Source: Halomonas getboli (GTDB lineage Bacteria; Pseudomonadota; Gammaproteobacteria; Pseudomonadales; Halomonadaceae). From it: 64,000 nucleotides of DNA. Both the position numbers and the translations under genes were made by a program. Of the stretch, positions 1-8,714 are shown piece after piece; the first letter of the stretch is position 1; every line of letters begins with the position of its first letter. The notes beneath the pieces were generated by a model that worked only from the letters and a program-made list of their open reading frames with translations, did not search any database and was not told the origin of the DNA. The stretch is taken from NCBI RefSeq assembly GCF_023094245.1, contig NZ_JALMEW010000002.1, forward strand, positions 434,001-498,000. Reading direction: 5' to 3'.

Positions 1-892
1 TCACGATGCCGTCGGCCGTGGCCCGCACCTCACCCTCGGCGTTGCCGAAGGGATCGGCGACCCGCCCCAGCAGCTCGCCCGCCGCCACCCGGGCGCCCAA
101 CCGCACCCGCGGCCGCAGGATGCCGTCGATCGGCGCACGCGCCCAGCTCGAGCCGCCGGCCACCTCCGCCGCCGGCGGCGGACGGCGACGCTTCTCTCCG
201 CCGAGCATGCCGAGCCGGCGCATCACTCGCAGCACGCCGCGCACGCCCGGGGCAATCGCCCACTCGTCGAAGCGCAGCGCCTCGCCGGCCTCGTAGGTCA
301 GCACCGGAATATCGCGGCTCTCGGCATAGTGACGCAGGCTGCCGTCGCGCAGCTCTGCGTTGAGGATCACCGGCGCGCCGAAGGCGTCGGCCATGCGCTC
401 GGTCTCGCTGCCGGGACGCAGGCGGGCACGGATCTGCGGCAGGTTGGTGCGATGCAGAGCGCCGGTGTGCAGGTCAATGATATGGGTGGCCTGATCGACG
501 ATCTGCTCGCGGAGCAGCGCCGCGATCCGGCTGCCCAGGGAACCCGACTCGCTGCCCGGGAAGCAGCGGTTGAGATCGCGTCTGTCGGGCAGGTAGCGGC
601 TGTGCTGCACGAAGCCGAAGACGTTGACGATCGGCACGCCGACCAGGGTCCCCCGAAGCCCCTTCAGCTGGCGCGAGCGCAGCAGCCGGCGCACGATCTC
701 CACGCCGTTGATCTCGTCGCCGTGGATGCCACCGCAGACCAGCATCACCGGCCCCGGCTGGCGGCCGTGAACCACCTCCACGGGAATGTAGAGCGGGGCA
801 TGGGTATAGAGCCGGGCCGCCGGCACGTCGATCTGCTGTCGGGTGCCGGGTGCCACGCGAACGCCGGCGAGTTCGAACGGAGCGCGAGCCAT
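1..892 (-). CDS. Succinylglutamate desuccinylase/aspartoacylase family protein (3' end outside window)
   Basis: The frame is open from an ATG at 892 to the window edge, giving 297 residues without a stop, so the C-terminus is missing. The M14-like zinc site is visible: GGIHGDE supplies His57 and Glu60, and IDLHTG supplies His142. The RDLNRCFPG segment is typical of the AstE/AspA branch. Family members remove an acyl group from an amino-acid amide (for example N-succinylglutamate); the exact substrate cannot be read here, and no ast operon partners are visible. It is divergent from the TetR gene, with about 150 bp between the starts. The family is well supported; the substrate is not. Confidence 0.85.
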   Translation of the reverse strand, partial: MARAPFELAGVRVAPGTRQQIDVPAARLYTHAPLYIPVEVVHGRQPGPVMLVCGGIHGDEINGVEIVRRLLRSRQLKGLRGTLVGVPIVNVFGFVQHSRYLPDRRDLNRCFPGSESGSLGSRIAALLREQIVDQATHIIDLHTGALHRTNLPQIRARLRPGSETERMADAFGAPVILNAELRDGSLRHYAESRDIPVLTYEAGEALRFDEWAIAPGVRGVLRVMRRLGMLGGEKRRRPPPAAEVAGGSSWARAPIDGILRPRVRLGARVAAGELLGRVADPFGNAEGEVRATADGIV

Positions 893-971
893 GAAGCGAC
901 CTCCTGAAATAAGCGCCACCTCATATTCACGCATCCCGGCGAACGCCTCAAGCAACCCCGGACCAACGTAG

Positions 972-989
972 CATTCACCGATGAATGTA
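972..989. promoter_or_regulatory. Candidate TetR operator upstream of the regulator gene
   Basis: A perfect inverted repeat CATTCA-CCGA-TGAATG spans 972-987. On the minus strand it reads TACATTCATCGGTGAATG, sharing 14 of 18 positions with a site at 8578-8595 upstream of the efflux channel gene. It lies in the divergent region before the TetR start at 1047, as expected for autoregulation. Binding is inferred from symmetry and sharing of the motif only. Confidence 0.5.
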
Positions 990-1046
990 AACCCGCTCGC
1001 TCATTGGGTAGAATGGCGCCCTACCCATCCGGAGTCGATCAACACC

Positions 1047-1667
1047 ATGGCCAGACGCACCAAGGCCGAAGCCGAAACCACCCGCGTGGCTCTGCTCGAT
1101 GCCGCCGAGGAGGTGTTCTTCGAGAAGGGCGTCGCCCGCACCTCGCTGGAGCAGATCGCCCGCCACGCCGGCATGACCCGCGGCGCCGTCTACTGGCACT
1201 TTCGCAACAAGGCCGACCTGTTCCGCGCCATGCTGGACCGGGTGCGCATGCCGTTCGAGGAACTGGTGAAGGAAACCGACGTCGAGGCCACCACGCCGCT
1301 GGAGGCGATTCGCCTGGGCTGTCGCCAGGGTTTCTGGCGCCTGGAACAGCCGCGACATCGGCGCGTATGCGCCATCCTGCTGCACCGCTGCGAGTTCTTC
1401 AGCGATATCGATCCCTGCGCCATGCAAAAGGAGATGGATAGCGAGTGTCTCGGCGCCCTGAGGGACTACTTCGACACGGCCAAGAAACATGGCTTGCTCA
1501 GGGACGACATCTCCGCGGAAGACGCCACTCTACTGCTGCAGGCCACCCTGTCGGGCCTTTTCCACGACTGGTTACTCGACACTGAGGCCTTTTCTCTCGC
1601 AGAGCGCGGCACCAGGATGGTCGACACCCAGCTGCGGCTGCTCACCCGGCAAGACGCCTTAGCCTGA
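1047..1667 (+). CDS. TetR/AcrR family transcriptional repressor, likely regulator of the adjacent RND pump
   Basis: A 206-residue protein. Its N-terminal helix-turn-helix (about residues 10-57) contains TSLEQIARHAGMTRGAVYWHF, the typical AcrR/TtgR/MexZ form, followed by an all-helical ligand domain. The frame extends upstream to 981, but the ATG at 1047 gives the usual family N-terminus (MARRTKAEAE). Such proteins dissociate from DNA on binding drugs or similar ligands. The RND genes lie just beyond one small gene, and palindromes resembling AcrR boxes occur at their starts. Control of the pump is inferred. The 3' end overlaps the convergent YqiJ-like gene by 9 bp. Confidence 0.88.
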   Translation: MARRTKAEAETTRVALLDAAEEVFFEKGVARTSLEQIARHAGMTRGAVYWHFRNKADLFRAMLDRVRMPFEELVKETDVEATTPLEAIRLGCRQGFWRLEQPRHRRVCAILLHRCEFFSDIDPCAMQKEMDSECLGALRDYFDTAKKHGLLRDDISAEDATLLLQATLSGLFHDWLLDTEAFSLAERGTRMVDTQLRLLTRQDALA

Positions 1668-2363
1668 AGACGTCGGCCCTTTATGCCCCCGCATTTCTTC
1701 CCCATCGGAGCGCTCATGTCGCTCCAGCAGATGCAGCCGCACCAGCCGCGTGCGCGCATCCAGGTAGTCCTGCTCCATCACCGAGCGATAAGCGCCCTGG
1801 TCAGTTAGATACTTGACCAGCACGCGCATCTCGCCGACCCGCGGCCAGTTCCCCTCCTTGCCCCGCAGGCGCACCTCGCGGCCGGGGTCGTCATCCATTA
1901 CCGCGGTCGCGCCATCGGCATCGACTTCGGTCACCCGCACCCGCTCGCCCAACAGGCAGCGCCGCGACAGCGTGGGATGACGATGCAGGCGACGATGCAG
2001 CCGACGGCACAGCCACGAGGCCAGCGGCGAGGCCAGCGCGAAGACCGCCCAGATCACCGCCATGCCGAGCGGCACACGGAAGAAGCCCAGCGGCAGCGGA
2101 CGCAGGATCGCCAGCTCGACGACCAGCGCCAGCGCCGAGGCCAGCACGATCAGCGCGCTGAGCGCCACAGAGGCCGGCACGCCGCCGAATCCCAGCGACA
2201 CCAGGGCACCGGCCAGATTGTCGTTGCGCAGGCTGTCGTGCTCGAACAGCTCCACGGGCGCCAGGCGCAGCAGCACCAGCAACCAGTAGATCGCCGTCAG
2301 CGCCAGCAGCGCCGTGAAGACGATCAGCGGGAAACTCAGGGCGAGCGAGACGATAGCGTTCAT
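1659..2363 (-). CDS. YqiJ-like inner-membrane OB-fold protein
   Basis: A 234-residue protein starting at the ATG at 2363 (GGAGG 7 nt upstream). The N-terminus has a hydrophobic segment (about residues 5-30, ending IYWLLVLLRLAPVE), then two more membrane segments around residues 55-110. A soluble C-terminal part, GERVRVTEVDADGATAVM with a PGREVRLRG strand, looks like an NfeD/OB-type domain. This matches the E. coli YqiJ (DUF1449) layout. YqiJ is normally followed by the flotillin YqiK; no flotillin is present here, so the gene is orphaned. Function unknown; an envelope or membrane-microdomain role is only known by association. Confidence 0.7.
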   Translation of the reverse strand: MNAIVSLALSFPLIVFTALLALTAIYWLLVLLRLAPVELFEHDSLRNDNLAGALVSLGFGGVPASVALSALIVLASALALVVELAILRPLPLGFFRVPLGMAVIWAVFALASPLASWLCRRLHRRLHRHPTLSRRCLLGERVRVTEVDADGATAVMDDDPGREVRLRGKEGNWPRVGEMRVLVKYLTDQGAYRSVMEQDYLDARTRLVRLHLLERHERSDGEEMRGHKGPTSSG

Positions 2364-2498
2364 GGCGACTCCTCCGTCCGGCCGATTAGCCGGCAAAGTG
2401 TTTTTCTCCCTTCAGCGTAGCGGTCGCCGGCGGCGGGCAACGCCCCACTTTGGTCGCAGATCGCCGCCTGCCTCACACGTTTGTCCCTGCCAACGAAA

Positions 2499-2532
2499 AC
2501 GGGCACCGCCTCCCGAGGGAGACGGTGCCCGT
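2499..2532 (-). terminator. Intrinsic terminator of the RND operon
   Basis: Arms 2499-2514 and 2517-2532 pair over 16 bp with one mismatch. They are followed on the minus strand by a TTTTC run, 19 bp past the pump stop codon. Confidence 0.75.
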
Positions 2533-2550
2533 CGACGCGGGGCGCGACCG

Positions 2551-5500
2551 TTAGCGGGTCGCGTCCTGCTCCAGCGCCGGCTGCGACTCGCCGGCCTGGT
2601 CGCCGCGCGTCTTGCGCTTCAGCCAGTCGGTGACGCCGGCGATCATGGCGTAGAAGGTCGGCACGAACAGGCTGCCGAGCACCGCCACGGACGCCATGCC
2701 CATCGCCACCGTGGTGCCGATGTGCTGACTGCTGGTATCACTAGCCCCGGTGGCCATGGCCAGCGGCAGGGTACCGAAGATAAACGCCAGCGAGGTCATC
2801 ACGATCGGCCGGAAGCGCAGCTCGGCCGCCGTGACCGCCGCCTCGCGGATGGTCTTGCCCATCTCGCGCCGCTGCAGTTCGGCGAACTCGACGATCAGGA
2901 TGGCGTTCTTGGCCGCCAGGCCGACCACCACCAGCATGCCGATCTGCACGTAGACGCTGGTATCCAGCGAGCGCAGCGCGATGCCGCCGATGCCGCCCAG
3001 GAAGGCGAAGGGCGTGGCCGTGAGCACCGCCAGCGGCAGCGACCAGCTCTCGTACTGGGCCGCCAGGATCAGGAACACCATCAGCAGGCCGAAGACGATG
3101 GCGATGGTCGCCGCGTTACCGGCCTGGCTCTCCTGGTAGGCGGTCCCGGTCCAGCCCATGCCCCAGCCATCGCCCAGCGTGTCCTGGACGATCTGGTCCA
3201 TGGCCGCGATCGCCTGCCCGGAACTGTAGCCAGGGGCGGGACCGCCCTGGAACTGAGCGCCCGGGTAGACGCCGAAGCGGGTCACCACCGCCGGTGCCAC
3301 CTGGCGATCCAGGGTCACGAACTCGGACAGCGGAATCCGCTCGCCGTCGCCGCCGCGCACGTAGACGTTGTTGATGTCCTCGGGCGTGTCGCGGTACTCG
3401 TCCTCGTTCTGCAGATAGACCTGGAAGTTGCGGCCCTTGTAGCTGAAGTAGTTGACGAAGCCGTTGCCGAAGGTATTGCCCAGGGTCGAGTTCAGCGCCG
3501 TCAGCGAGACCCCATAGCTGAGCGCCTTCTGCTGGTCGATCTCGGCGTGGAAGGACGGCACGTTGACGTTGAAGGTAGTGAACACCCGCTGCAGCACCGG
3601 ACTCTTGCCGGCCGCCTGCATGACCTTGACCGAGGCCTGATAGAGCTCCTCGGGCGAGGCCCCGTCATAGGACTGCAGATAGCCGGTGAAGCCACCGGTG
3701 GTCGACAGGCCGATGATCGGCGGCATGTTGAAGGCCATCGCCGAACCGCCGGGGATCTGCGCGCCCATGCCCATGATCTTGCCGATCAGGCCGGTGGCGG
3801 TGATATCCCGCTCGTCCCACGGGTCGAGGGTCACGAAGATGACCCCGCGGGCGGTGTTCACCGAGCTGGTCAGCATGTCGTAGCCGGCCACCGCGGTGGA
3901 ATACTTCACGCCCGGCGTTTTCTCGATGGCCGCGCTGAGCTTGGCCATGTAGGTCTGGGTACGCTCCAGCGAGGCCGAATCCGGCAGCTGCACGGAGGTG
4001 ATCACGATGCCCTGGTCGGTCTCGGGCACCAGCGTCGACGGCGTGGTCTGGTACAGCCACCAGGAGCCCGCCCCCACCAGGGCGGTGAGCAGCAGCGCCA
4101 GGCCCCAGAATCGCACCAGTTTCTTCACCACCCACATGTAGACAGCGGTGACGCCGGCGAACAGGCGGTCGAACAGGCGCAGCGGCGTGCGCACCGCGCG
4201 CATGAAGGCCGTTTCCTTGCGATGCAGGTCGTGCTTGATGAAGATCGCCGACAGCGCCGGGGTGAAGGTCAGCGCCATCAGCGCCGAGAAGGCCACCGAG
4301 ACGGCGATGGTCAACGCGAACTGCTGGTAGATCTGCCCGCTGAAGCCGCCCAGGAAGGCCACCGGCACGAACACCGCCGCCATGATCAGCGAGGTGGCGA
4401 TGACCGGCCCACCGACCTCGCGCATGGCCTGCATCGTGGCCTGAAGAACGGTGATCTCCTCGTCCTCGCCGAGCACCCGCTCGACGTTCTCCACCACCAG
4501 GATGGCGTCGTCGACCACGATGCCGATCGACAGCACCAGCGCGAACAGCGTCAGCAGGTTGATCGAGAAGCCGAAGGCGTAGAAGCCGGCGAAGGTGGCC
4601 AGCACCGAGACCGGCACCACCGACATGGCGATCACCGTGAAGCGCCAGTTCTGCAGGAAGATGAACAGGATCACGCCGACGATCAGGAACGCTTCGATGA
4701 AGGTGTGCAGCACCGTCTCCACCGAGGCATTGATGAACAGCGTGGTGTCGTATGGCGTGGCATACTCGAGCCCCGGCGGGAAGCGCTCGGACAGCTCTTC
4801 CATCTTGGCCTTGACCGCATTGGCGGTCTCCAGGGCATTGGCCCCGGGCTGCTGGTTGATCAGGATCGGCGCCATGGTGCCGCCGTTCAGCTTCGCATCC
4901 ACCCCGTAGGACGAGGCTCCCAGCTCGATGCGCGCCACGTCGTCCAGGCGCAGCGCCGAGCCGTCGGGATTGGTGCGCAGGAAGATGTCGCGAAAGTCGT
5001 CGACGTTGGTCAGGCGACCGCCGGCGGTGATGGTATAGGTGAAGGCGCGCGGATCCGACTGCGGCGCAGACGCCAGACTACCCGCCGGCACCTCGGTGTT
5101 CTGGGCGCGGATCGCGCTGGCCACCTCGGACGGCGTCAGGTCGTACTGCGCCAGCTTGTCCGGATCCATCCAGATGCGCATGGCGAAGTCGCCGCCGCCC
5201 AGCACCTCGGCCTCGCCGACGCCGGGCACCTGGCGCAGCTCGTCGAGGATGTTGAGGGAGGCGTAGTTCTGCATGAAGGTCTTGCCGTAATCGCCCTCGG
5301 GCGAGATCAGCGAGACCAGCATCAGGATCGAGCTGGAACGCAGCTCCACCGTCACGCCCTGGTCCTGCACTGCCTGGGGCAGCTGCGAGAGCGCACCCTG
5401 CACGCGGTTGTTGACGTTGATGGTGTTGATGTCGCCGTCGGAGCCGATATTGAAGGCCACGCTCAGGCTCATCGTGCCGTTGTCGGAGCTGGTCGAGTTC

Positions 5501-5739
5501 ATGTAGAGCATGTCCTCGACGCCGTTGATGGCCTCCGCCAGCGGTGCCGCCACCGTCTGGGCCACGGTCTCGGCATCCGCCCCCGGGAAGGTGGCGTTGA
5601 CCGAGACCGTGGGCGGCACCACGCTCGGGTACTGCTCGATCGGCAGCACCCGCATGCTCATCAGGCCGACCACCGTCAGGATGATCGCCAGCACCGACGC
5701 GAAGATCGGTCGCTTGATGAAAAAGTTGGAAAAATTCAT
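2551..5739 (-). CDS. RND (HAE1 family) multidrug efflux permease
   Basis: A 1062-residue AcrB-type inner-membrane proton/drug antiporter, full length for the family. It begins MNFSNFFIKRPIFASVLAII (TM1). The periplasmic porter domains are two large loops. The proton-relay pair is in VDDAILVVENVER (TM4, near residue 408) and the partner Lys in LAAKNAILIVEFAE (TM10). It overlaps the adaptor gene by 4 bp (ATGA), so the two are translationally coupled. With the adaptor and the channel gene it forms a complete tripartite pump exporting hydrophobic or amphiphilic compounds from the periplasm. Substrates cannot be predicted from the sequence. Confidence 0.95.
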   Translation of the reverse strand: MNFSNFFIKRPIFASVLAIILTVVGLMSMRVLPIEQYPSVVPPTVSVNATFPGADAETVAQTVAAPLAEAINGVEDMLYMNSTSSDNGTMSLSVAFNIGSDGDINTINVNNRVQGALSQLPQAVQDQGVTVELRSSSILMLVSLISPEGDYGKTFMQNYASLNILDELRQVPGVGEAEVLGGGDFAMRIWMDPDKLAQYDLTPSEVASAIRAQNTEVPAGSLASAPQSDPRAFTYTITAGGRLTNVDDFRDIFLRTNPDGSALRLDDVARIELGASSYGVDAKLNGGTMAPILINQQPGANALETANAVKAKMEELSERFPPGLEYATPYDTTLFINASVETVLHTFIEAFLIVGVILFIFLQNWRFTVIAMSVVPVSVLATFAGFYAFGFSINLLTLFALVLSIGIVVDDAILVVENVERVLGEDEEITVLQATMQAMREVGGPVIATSLIMAAVFVPVAFLGGFSGQIYQQFALTIAVSVAFSALMALTFTPALSAIFIKHDLHRKETAFMRAVRTPLRLFDRLFAGVTAVYMWVVKKLVRFWGLALLLTALVGAGSWWLYQTTPSTLVPETDQGIVITSVQLPDSASLERTQTYMAKLSAAIEKTPGVKYSTAVAGYDMLTSSVNTARGVIFVTLDPWDERDITATGLIGKIMGMGAQIPGGSAMAFNMPPIIGLSTTGGFTGYLQSYDGASPEELYQASVKVMQAAGKSPVLQRVFTTFNVNVPSFHAEIDQQKALSYGVSLTALNSTLGNTFGNGFVNYFSYKGRNFQVYLQNEDEYRDTPEDINNVYVRGGDGERIPLSEFVTLDRQVAPAVVTRFGVYPGAQFQGGPAPGYSSGQAIAAMDQIVQDTLGDGWGMGWTGTAYQESQAGNAATIAIVFGLLMVFLILAAQYESWSLPLAVLTATPFAFLGGIGGIALRSLDTSVYVQIGMLVVVGLAAKNAILIVEFAELQRREMGKTIREAAVTAAELRFRPIVMTSLAFIFGTLPLAMATGASDTSSQHIGTTVAMGMASVAVLGSLFVPTFYAMIAGVTDWLKRKTRGDQAGESQPALEQDATR

Positions 5740-7004
5740 TCCGCCGCGTCCTCTTCGGCCGGCGAGGCGCGTTCGGCGGCGGGCGCGCTATCGCTGCCCT
5801 GCGCCGCCCCCTGAGCCTGGCCGGATGCCTGTCCCTGGCGCTGGCCGGTGGCCTGGGCGATCAGCGCCTGGGCGTCGCCGTCGAACGGCTGCGGTTCGAT
5901 CGGCGTGCCCGGCTCGACGCCCGCCGGGTCGCCGACCATCACGCGATCGCCCGGCTCCACGCCGCCGGTCAGAATCTGCCACGGGCCGGCCAGCTCGCCG
6001 AGCTCCACGGTGCGGGCGCGCGCCACGTCGTCCTCGTCGAGCACGAACACCTGCGGCCCCATCAGGCCCTGGCCGATGGCGATCTCCGGCACCGCCAGCA
6101 CGTCGAAGCGCTTCAGCCCCGCCAGCTGGATCCGCACGAACTGGCCGGGCAGCACCGCGCCGTCGGGATTGGCGAAGGATGCCTTGGCCTGCACCGTGCT
6201 GGTGTCGTTGTCCACGCGCGACCCGAGAAATTCCAGGTGTCCCTCCAGCGTCGTCCCGACGCTCGGCAGCGACAGGGTGGCCGCGATGGTCTCGGGCGAC
6301 TGACCGCCCAGCTGCTGACGCAGCACGAAGGCGTCGCGCTGGGGCAACTGGAAGCGTACCTCGAGCGGGTCCAGCGGGGTGATGGTGGCCAGCTCGGTGC
6401 CCGAGCTGACCAGATTGCCCACATTGACCTGGCTGAGGCCGATCGCCCCGCTGACCGGCGCGGTGACGTCGGTATAGCCCAGGTCGATCCGGGCATTGGC
6501 CAGCGCCGCCTCGGCCTGGGCCACGCTGGCGCGCGCGACGTTGAGGTCGGCCTGGGCCTGGTCGGCTTCCTGGCGGCTCACGGAGTTCTGGTTGAGCAGC
6601 CGCTGGTAGCGGCTGGCGTCGCGCTGGGCGCGGGCCTCTTCCGCCTGGGCGCTGGCCAGGTCGGCCTTGCGCTCATCCACGGTCGCCTGATAGACGTCCG
6701 GCTCGATGGCATAGAGGCTATCGCCCTTCTCCACGATATCGCCGGGCTCGAAGAGGCGCTCCTCGAGGACGCCGCTGACGCGGGCCACCAGCGTCACCTC
6801 GGTGTCGCTGCTCAGCTTGGCGGGATAGGACTTGTCCAGCGGTATGTCCTGGGGCGCCATCGTCGCCACCGGCTTCGGCTGTGCCGGCGTCTCGGCGCCA
6901 CCGCCCTGCGACTGGGCCGCTTCGTCCTGGCCACAGGCGGACAGCAGCAGCCCTGCCGTCAGGGCCAGCAGCCCTGCGCGGCTGCGTTGAAGTGTTATGT
7001 TCAT
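5736..7004 (-). CDS. RND efflux periplasmic adaptor (membrane fusion) lipoprotein
   Basis: A 422-residue AcrA/MexA-like adaptor. The N-terminus has a lipobox LLLSACGQ with acylated Cys near residue 24. A biotinyl-lipoyl half-motif (EPGDIVEKGDSLYAIEPDVY), an alpha-hairpin coiled coil (about residues 100-165, ASAQAEEARAQRD) and a beta-barrel domain follow. The C-terminal tail is rich in Gln and Gly (QRQGQASGQAQG) and longer than usual. The gene is first in the two-gene unit with the permease, behind the palindromic operator at 7051-7089. The outer-membrane channel is encoded immediately upstream. Confidence 0.93.
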   Translation of the reverse strand: MNITLQRSRAGLLALTAGLLLSACGQDEAAQSQGGGAETPAQPKPVATMAPQDIPLDKSYPAKLSSDTEVTLVARVSGVLEERLFEPGDIVEKGDSLYAIEPDVYQATVDERKADLASAQAEEARAQRDASRYQRLLNQNSVSRQEADQAQADLNVARASVAQAEAALANARIDLGYTDVTAPVSGAIGLSQVNVGNLVSSGTELATITPLDPLEVRFQLPQRDAFVLRQQLGGQSPETIAATLSLPSVGTTLEGHLEFLGSRVDNDTSTVQAKASFANPDGAVLPGQFVRIQLAGLKRFDVLAVPEIAIGQGLMGPQVFVLDEDDVARARTVELGELAGPWQILTGGVEPGDRVMVGDPAGVEPGTPIEPQPFDGDAQALIAQATGQRQGQASGQAQGAAQGSDSAPAAERASPAEEDAAE

Positions 7005-7050
7005 GCCTGAATCTCGTTAGGGGATCGAACGTAGAAGGGGATATCGCACG

Positions 7051-7089
7051 ACAGACGCGAATATAAACATACATTCGCGTCTGTACGTA
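7051..7089 (-). promoter_or_regulatory. AcrR-box-like operator and promoter region of the adaptor-permease unit
   Basis: A perfect inverted repeat with 12-bp arms (ACAGACGCGAAT at 7051-7062 and its complement at 7073-7084) lies 47 bp upstream of the adaptor start. The overlapping 24-bp stretch 7066-7089 matches the E. coli AcrR operator, as I remember it, at 18 of 24 positions. On the minus strand TTACGT and TTATAT boxes about 18 bp apart overlap it. It could also serve as a terminator for the channel gene, but no T-run follows. Confidence 0.55.
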
Positions 7090-7098
7090 AGTGAAAGA

Positions 7099-8544
7099 TC
7101 ACGACTCCGGCTGCGGCGGCTGACCGATGTCCATCGCCTCGTCGTAGCGACTGTCTTCCCGGGTGTCCGGCAGCGCCAGAGACACGCCCTGCTCTGCCGA
7201 CAGCCAGTCGTTGAGCGACTCGATGGCCTCGACGTTCAGGGTGCCCGACTGCTGGCGCAGAGTAAGCAGGTCGATCACGTAGCTGAAGCGCGCATCGGCG
7301 TGGTCGGCGATGGCATCGTAGAGGCTCTGCTCGGCGTTGAGCACGTCGACGATGTTGCGGGTACCGACCTCGTAGCCGGCACGGGTGGCGTCCAGCGCGC
7401 TCTGATTGGAGACGATGGCCTGGGCCCGCGCCTCGACGGTGGCCACGTCGTTGGTGACCTGGGTGTACAGCGAGCGCACTTGCTGGACGGTCTGGCGACG
7501 CTGGTCCTCGAAGTCGTACTGGCTGGACTCCAGGTCATAGGTCGACTGGCGGATGCTGGCGCTGGTACGGCCGCCGGTATAGATCGGCAGGCTCACCCGG
7601 GCACCGAGCTGACTCTGGGAGTTGTGCCCCTCCATGTGGTCCTGGTCGCTGTCGGAGTAGTCGTAGTTGGCGAAGGCCTCGACCACCGGCAGGCGCTGGG
7701 CCTGGGCGATGTCCACCGCGTCCTCGGAAACCTCGACGCCGGCCTGGCTGGCCAGCACCAGCGGGCTGTTATCCATCGCCAGATCGATCCAGGCGTCGCG
7801 GCCGGTGGGCTGCGGCGGGATCACCGGCATGGCGTCCTGGAGGGCGTCGATGCTCTCGTAGCGCTGGCCGGTGAGGCGTTCCAGGGCCTCGAAGCTGACC
7901 TGCAGCTCGTTCTCGGCGGCGATGCGATCGGCACGGGACTGGTCGTAGCTGGCCCGGGCTTCCTCCACCTCGGTCACCGCAATCAGGCCGACGTTGAACT
8001 GCTCCTGAGCCTGCTCGAGCTGACGGCCGATGGCCCGTTCCTGGGCGCGGCGCGCCTCGAGGATGGCGTGTGCCCGCAGGATATCGAAATAGGCCGAAGA
8101 GACATCGATCAGCACCTGCTGCTCGGTGGCCGCCAGCTGATAGGTCTGCTGGTCGATCCGGCTCTCGGCCCGATCGACCTCGGCACTGTTGGCGGCATCG
8201 AACAGCGCCTGGGTCGCCTCCAGGCTCAGGCTGGCGCTGTTGTAGCTGTCATCACCGTTGCCGGTGCCGGCCGTGCGGGTCGAAGCAACGCTGTCGTACA
8301 GGCGGTTATGTGCCACCTGGCCCGTAGCCGAGACCTGGGGCAGCAGATCGCCACGCTCGACGTTGCGGCCTTCCTCCACGCTGCTCCGCTGGGCGCGCGC
8401 CGAGGCCAGGCTGGCGTTGTTGTCGATGGCATCCCGGGTGATGGTCAGCAGATCGGCGGCCTGGGCCTGGCCGGCCAGCGAGACGGCCAGCAGGCAGGGC
8501 AACAGGGCAAACCGCCCCGACGGCACCGGACGATACGGTTTCAT
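7099..8544 (-). CDS. TolC/OprM-type outer-membrane efflux channel
   Basis: A 481-residue protein starting at the ATG at 8544, preceded by AAGGAA with 7-nt spacing; the frame extends to a TTG at 8562 that lacks a ribosome site. The signal peptide ends at GQAQA-ADLL. Two copies of the outer-membrane efflux repeat are visible: long amphipathic helices near residues 100-230, and the second repeat, with the YTGGRTSASIRQ barrel strand, around residues 310-440. It lacks the OprM lipobox, so it is TolC-like. It lies directly upstream of the adaptor-permease pair and has its own operator at 8578-8601, so it is probably transcribed from a separate but co-regulated promoter. Confidence 0.92.
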   Translation of the reverse strand: MKPYRPVPSGRFALLPCLLAVSLAGQAQAADLLTITRDAIDNNASLASARAQRSSVEEGRNVERGDLLPQVSATGQVAHNRLYDSVASTRTAGTGNGDDSYNSASLSLEATQALFDAANSAEVDRAESRIDQQTYQLAATEQQVLIDVSSAYFDILRAHAILEARRAQERAIGRQLEQAQEQFNVGLIAVTEVEEARASYDQSRADRIAAENELQVSFEALERLTGQRYESIDALQDAMPVIPPQPTGRDAWIDLAMDNSPLVLASQAGVEVSEDAVDIAQAQRLPVVEAFANYDYSDSDQDHMEGHNSQSQLGARVSLPIYTGGRTSASIRQSTYDLESSQYDFEDQRRQTVQQVRSLYTQVTNDVATVEARAQAIVSNQSALDATRAGYEVGTRNIVDVLNAEQSLYDAIADHADARFSYVIDLLTLRQQSGTLNVEAIESLNDWLSAEQGVSLALPDTREDSRYDEAMDIGQPPQPES

Positions 8545-8577
8545 CGGCAAGTTCCTTCTCAAAGTGGCTATGGACTA

Positions 8578-8601
8578 TACATTCATTGTCGCATGTTTAT
8601 C
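8578..8601 (-). promoter_or_regulatory. Candidate TetR operator upstream of the efflux channel gene
   Basis: This 24-bp stretch matches the remembered AcrR operator at 16 of 24 positions. It begins TACATTCAT, as does the minus-strand site at 981-989. It is 34 bp upstream of the channel start and so overlaps the likely promoter. Confidence 0.45.
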
Positions 8602-8714
8602 GCGTCAATCCATCAACGCTGGTGTAATTAGCAAGAAAATTATCGCGCTACCTAGCTATCGCCTCCGAGCGACTATGCTGCAAGGCAGCATAAACCCACT
8701 CAGGACATGCCACC

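Noticed and set aside
2314-5814. Very long open frame (over 1100 codons) on the plus strand opposite the RND permease
   Set aside because: It is an antisense shadow in GC-rich DNA; the protein is low-complexity (His, Gln, Arg, Gly rich), whereas the minus strand encodes a textbook RND pump.
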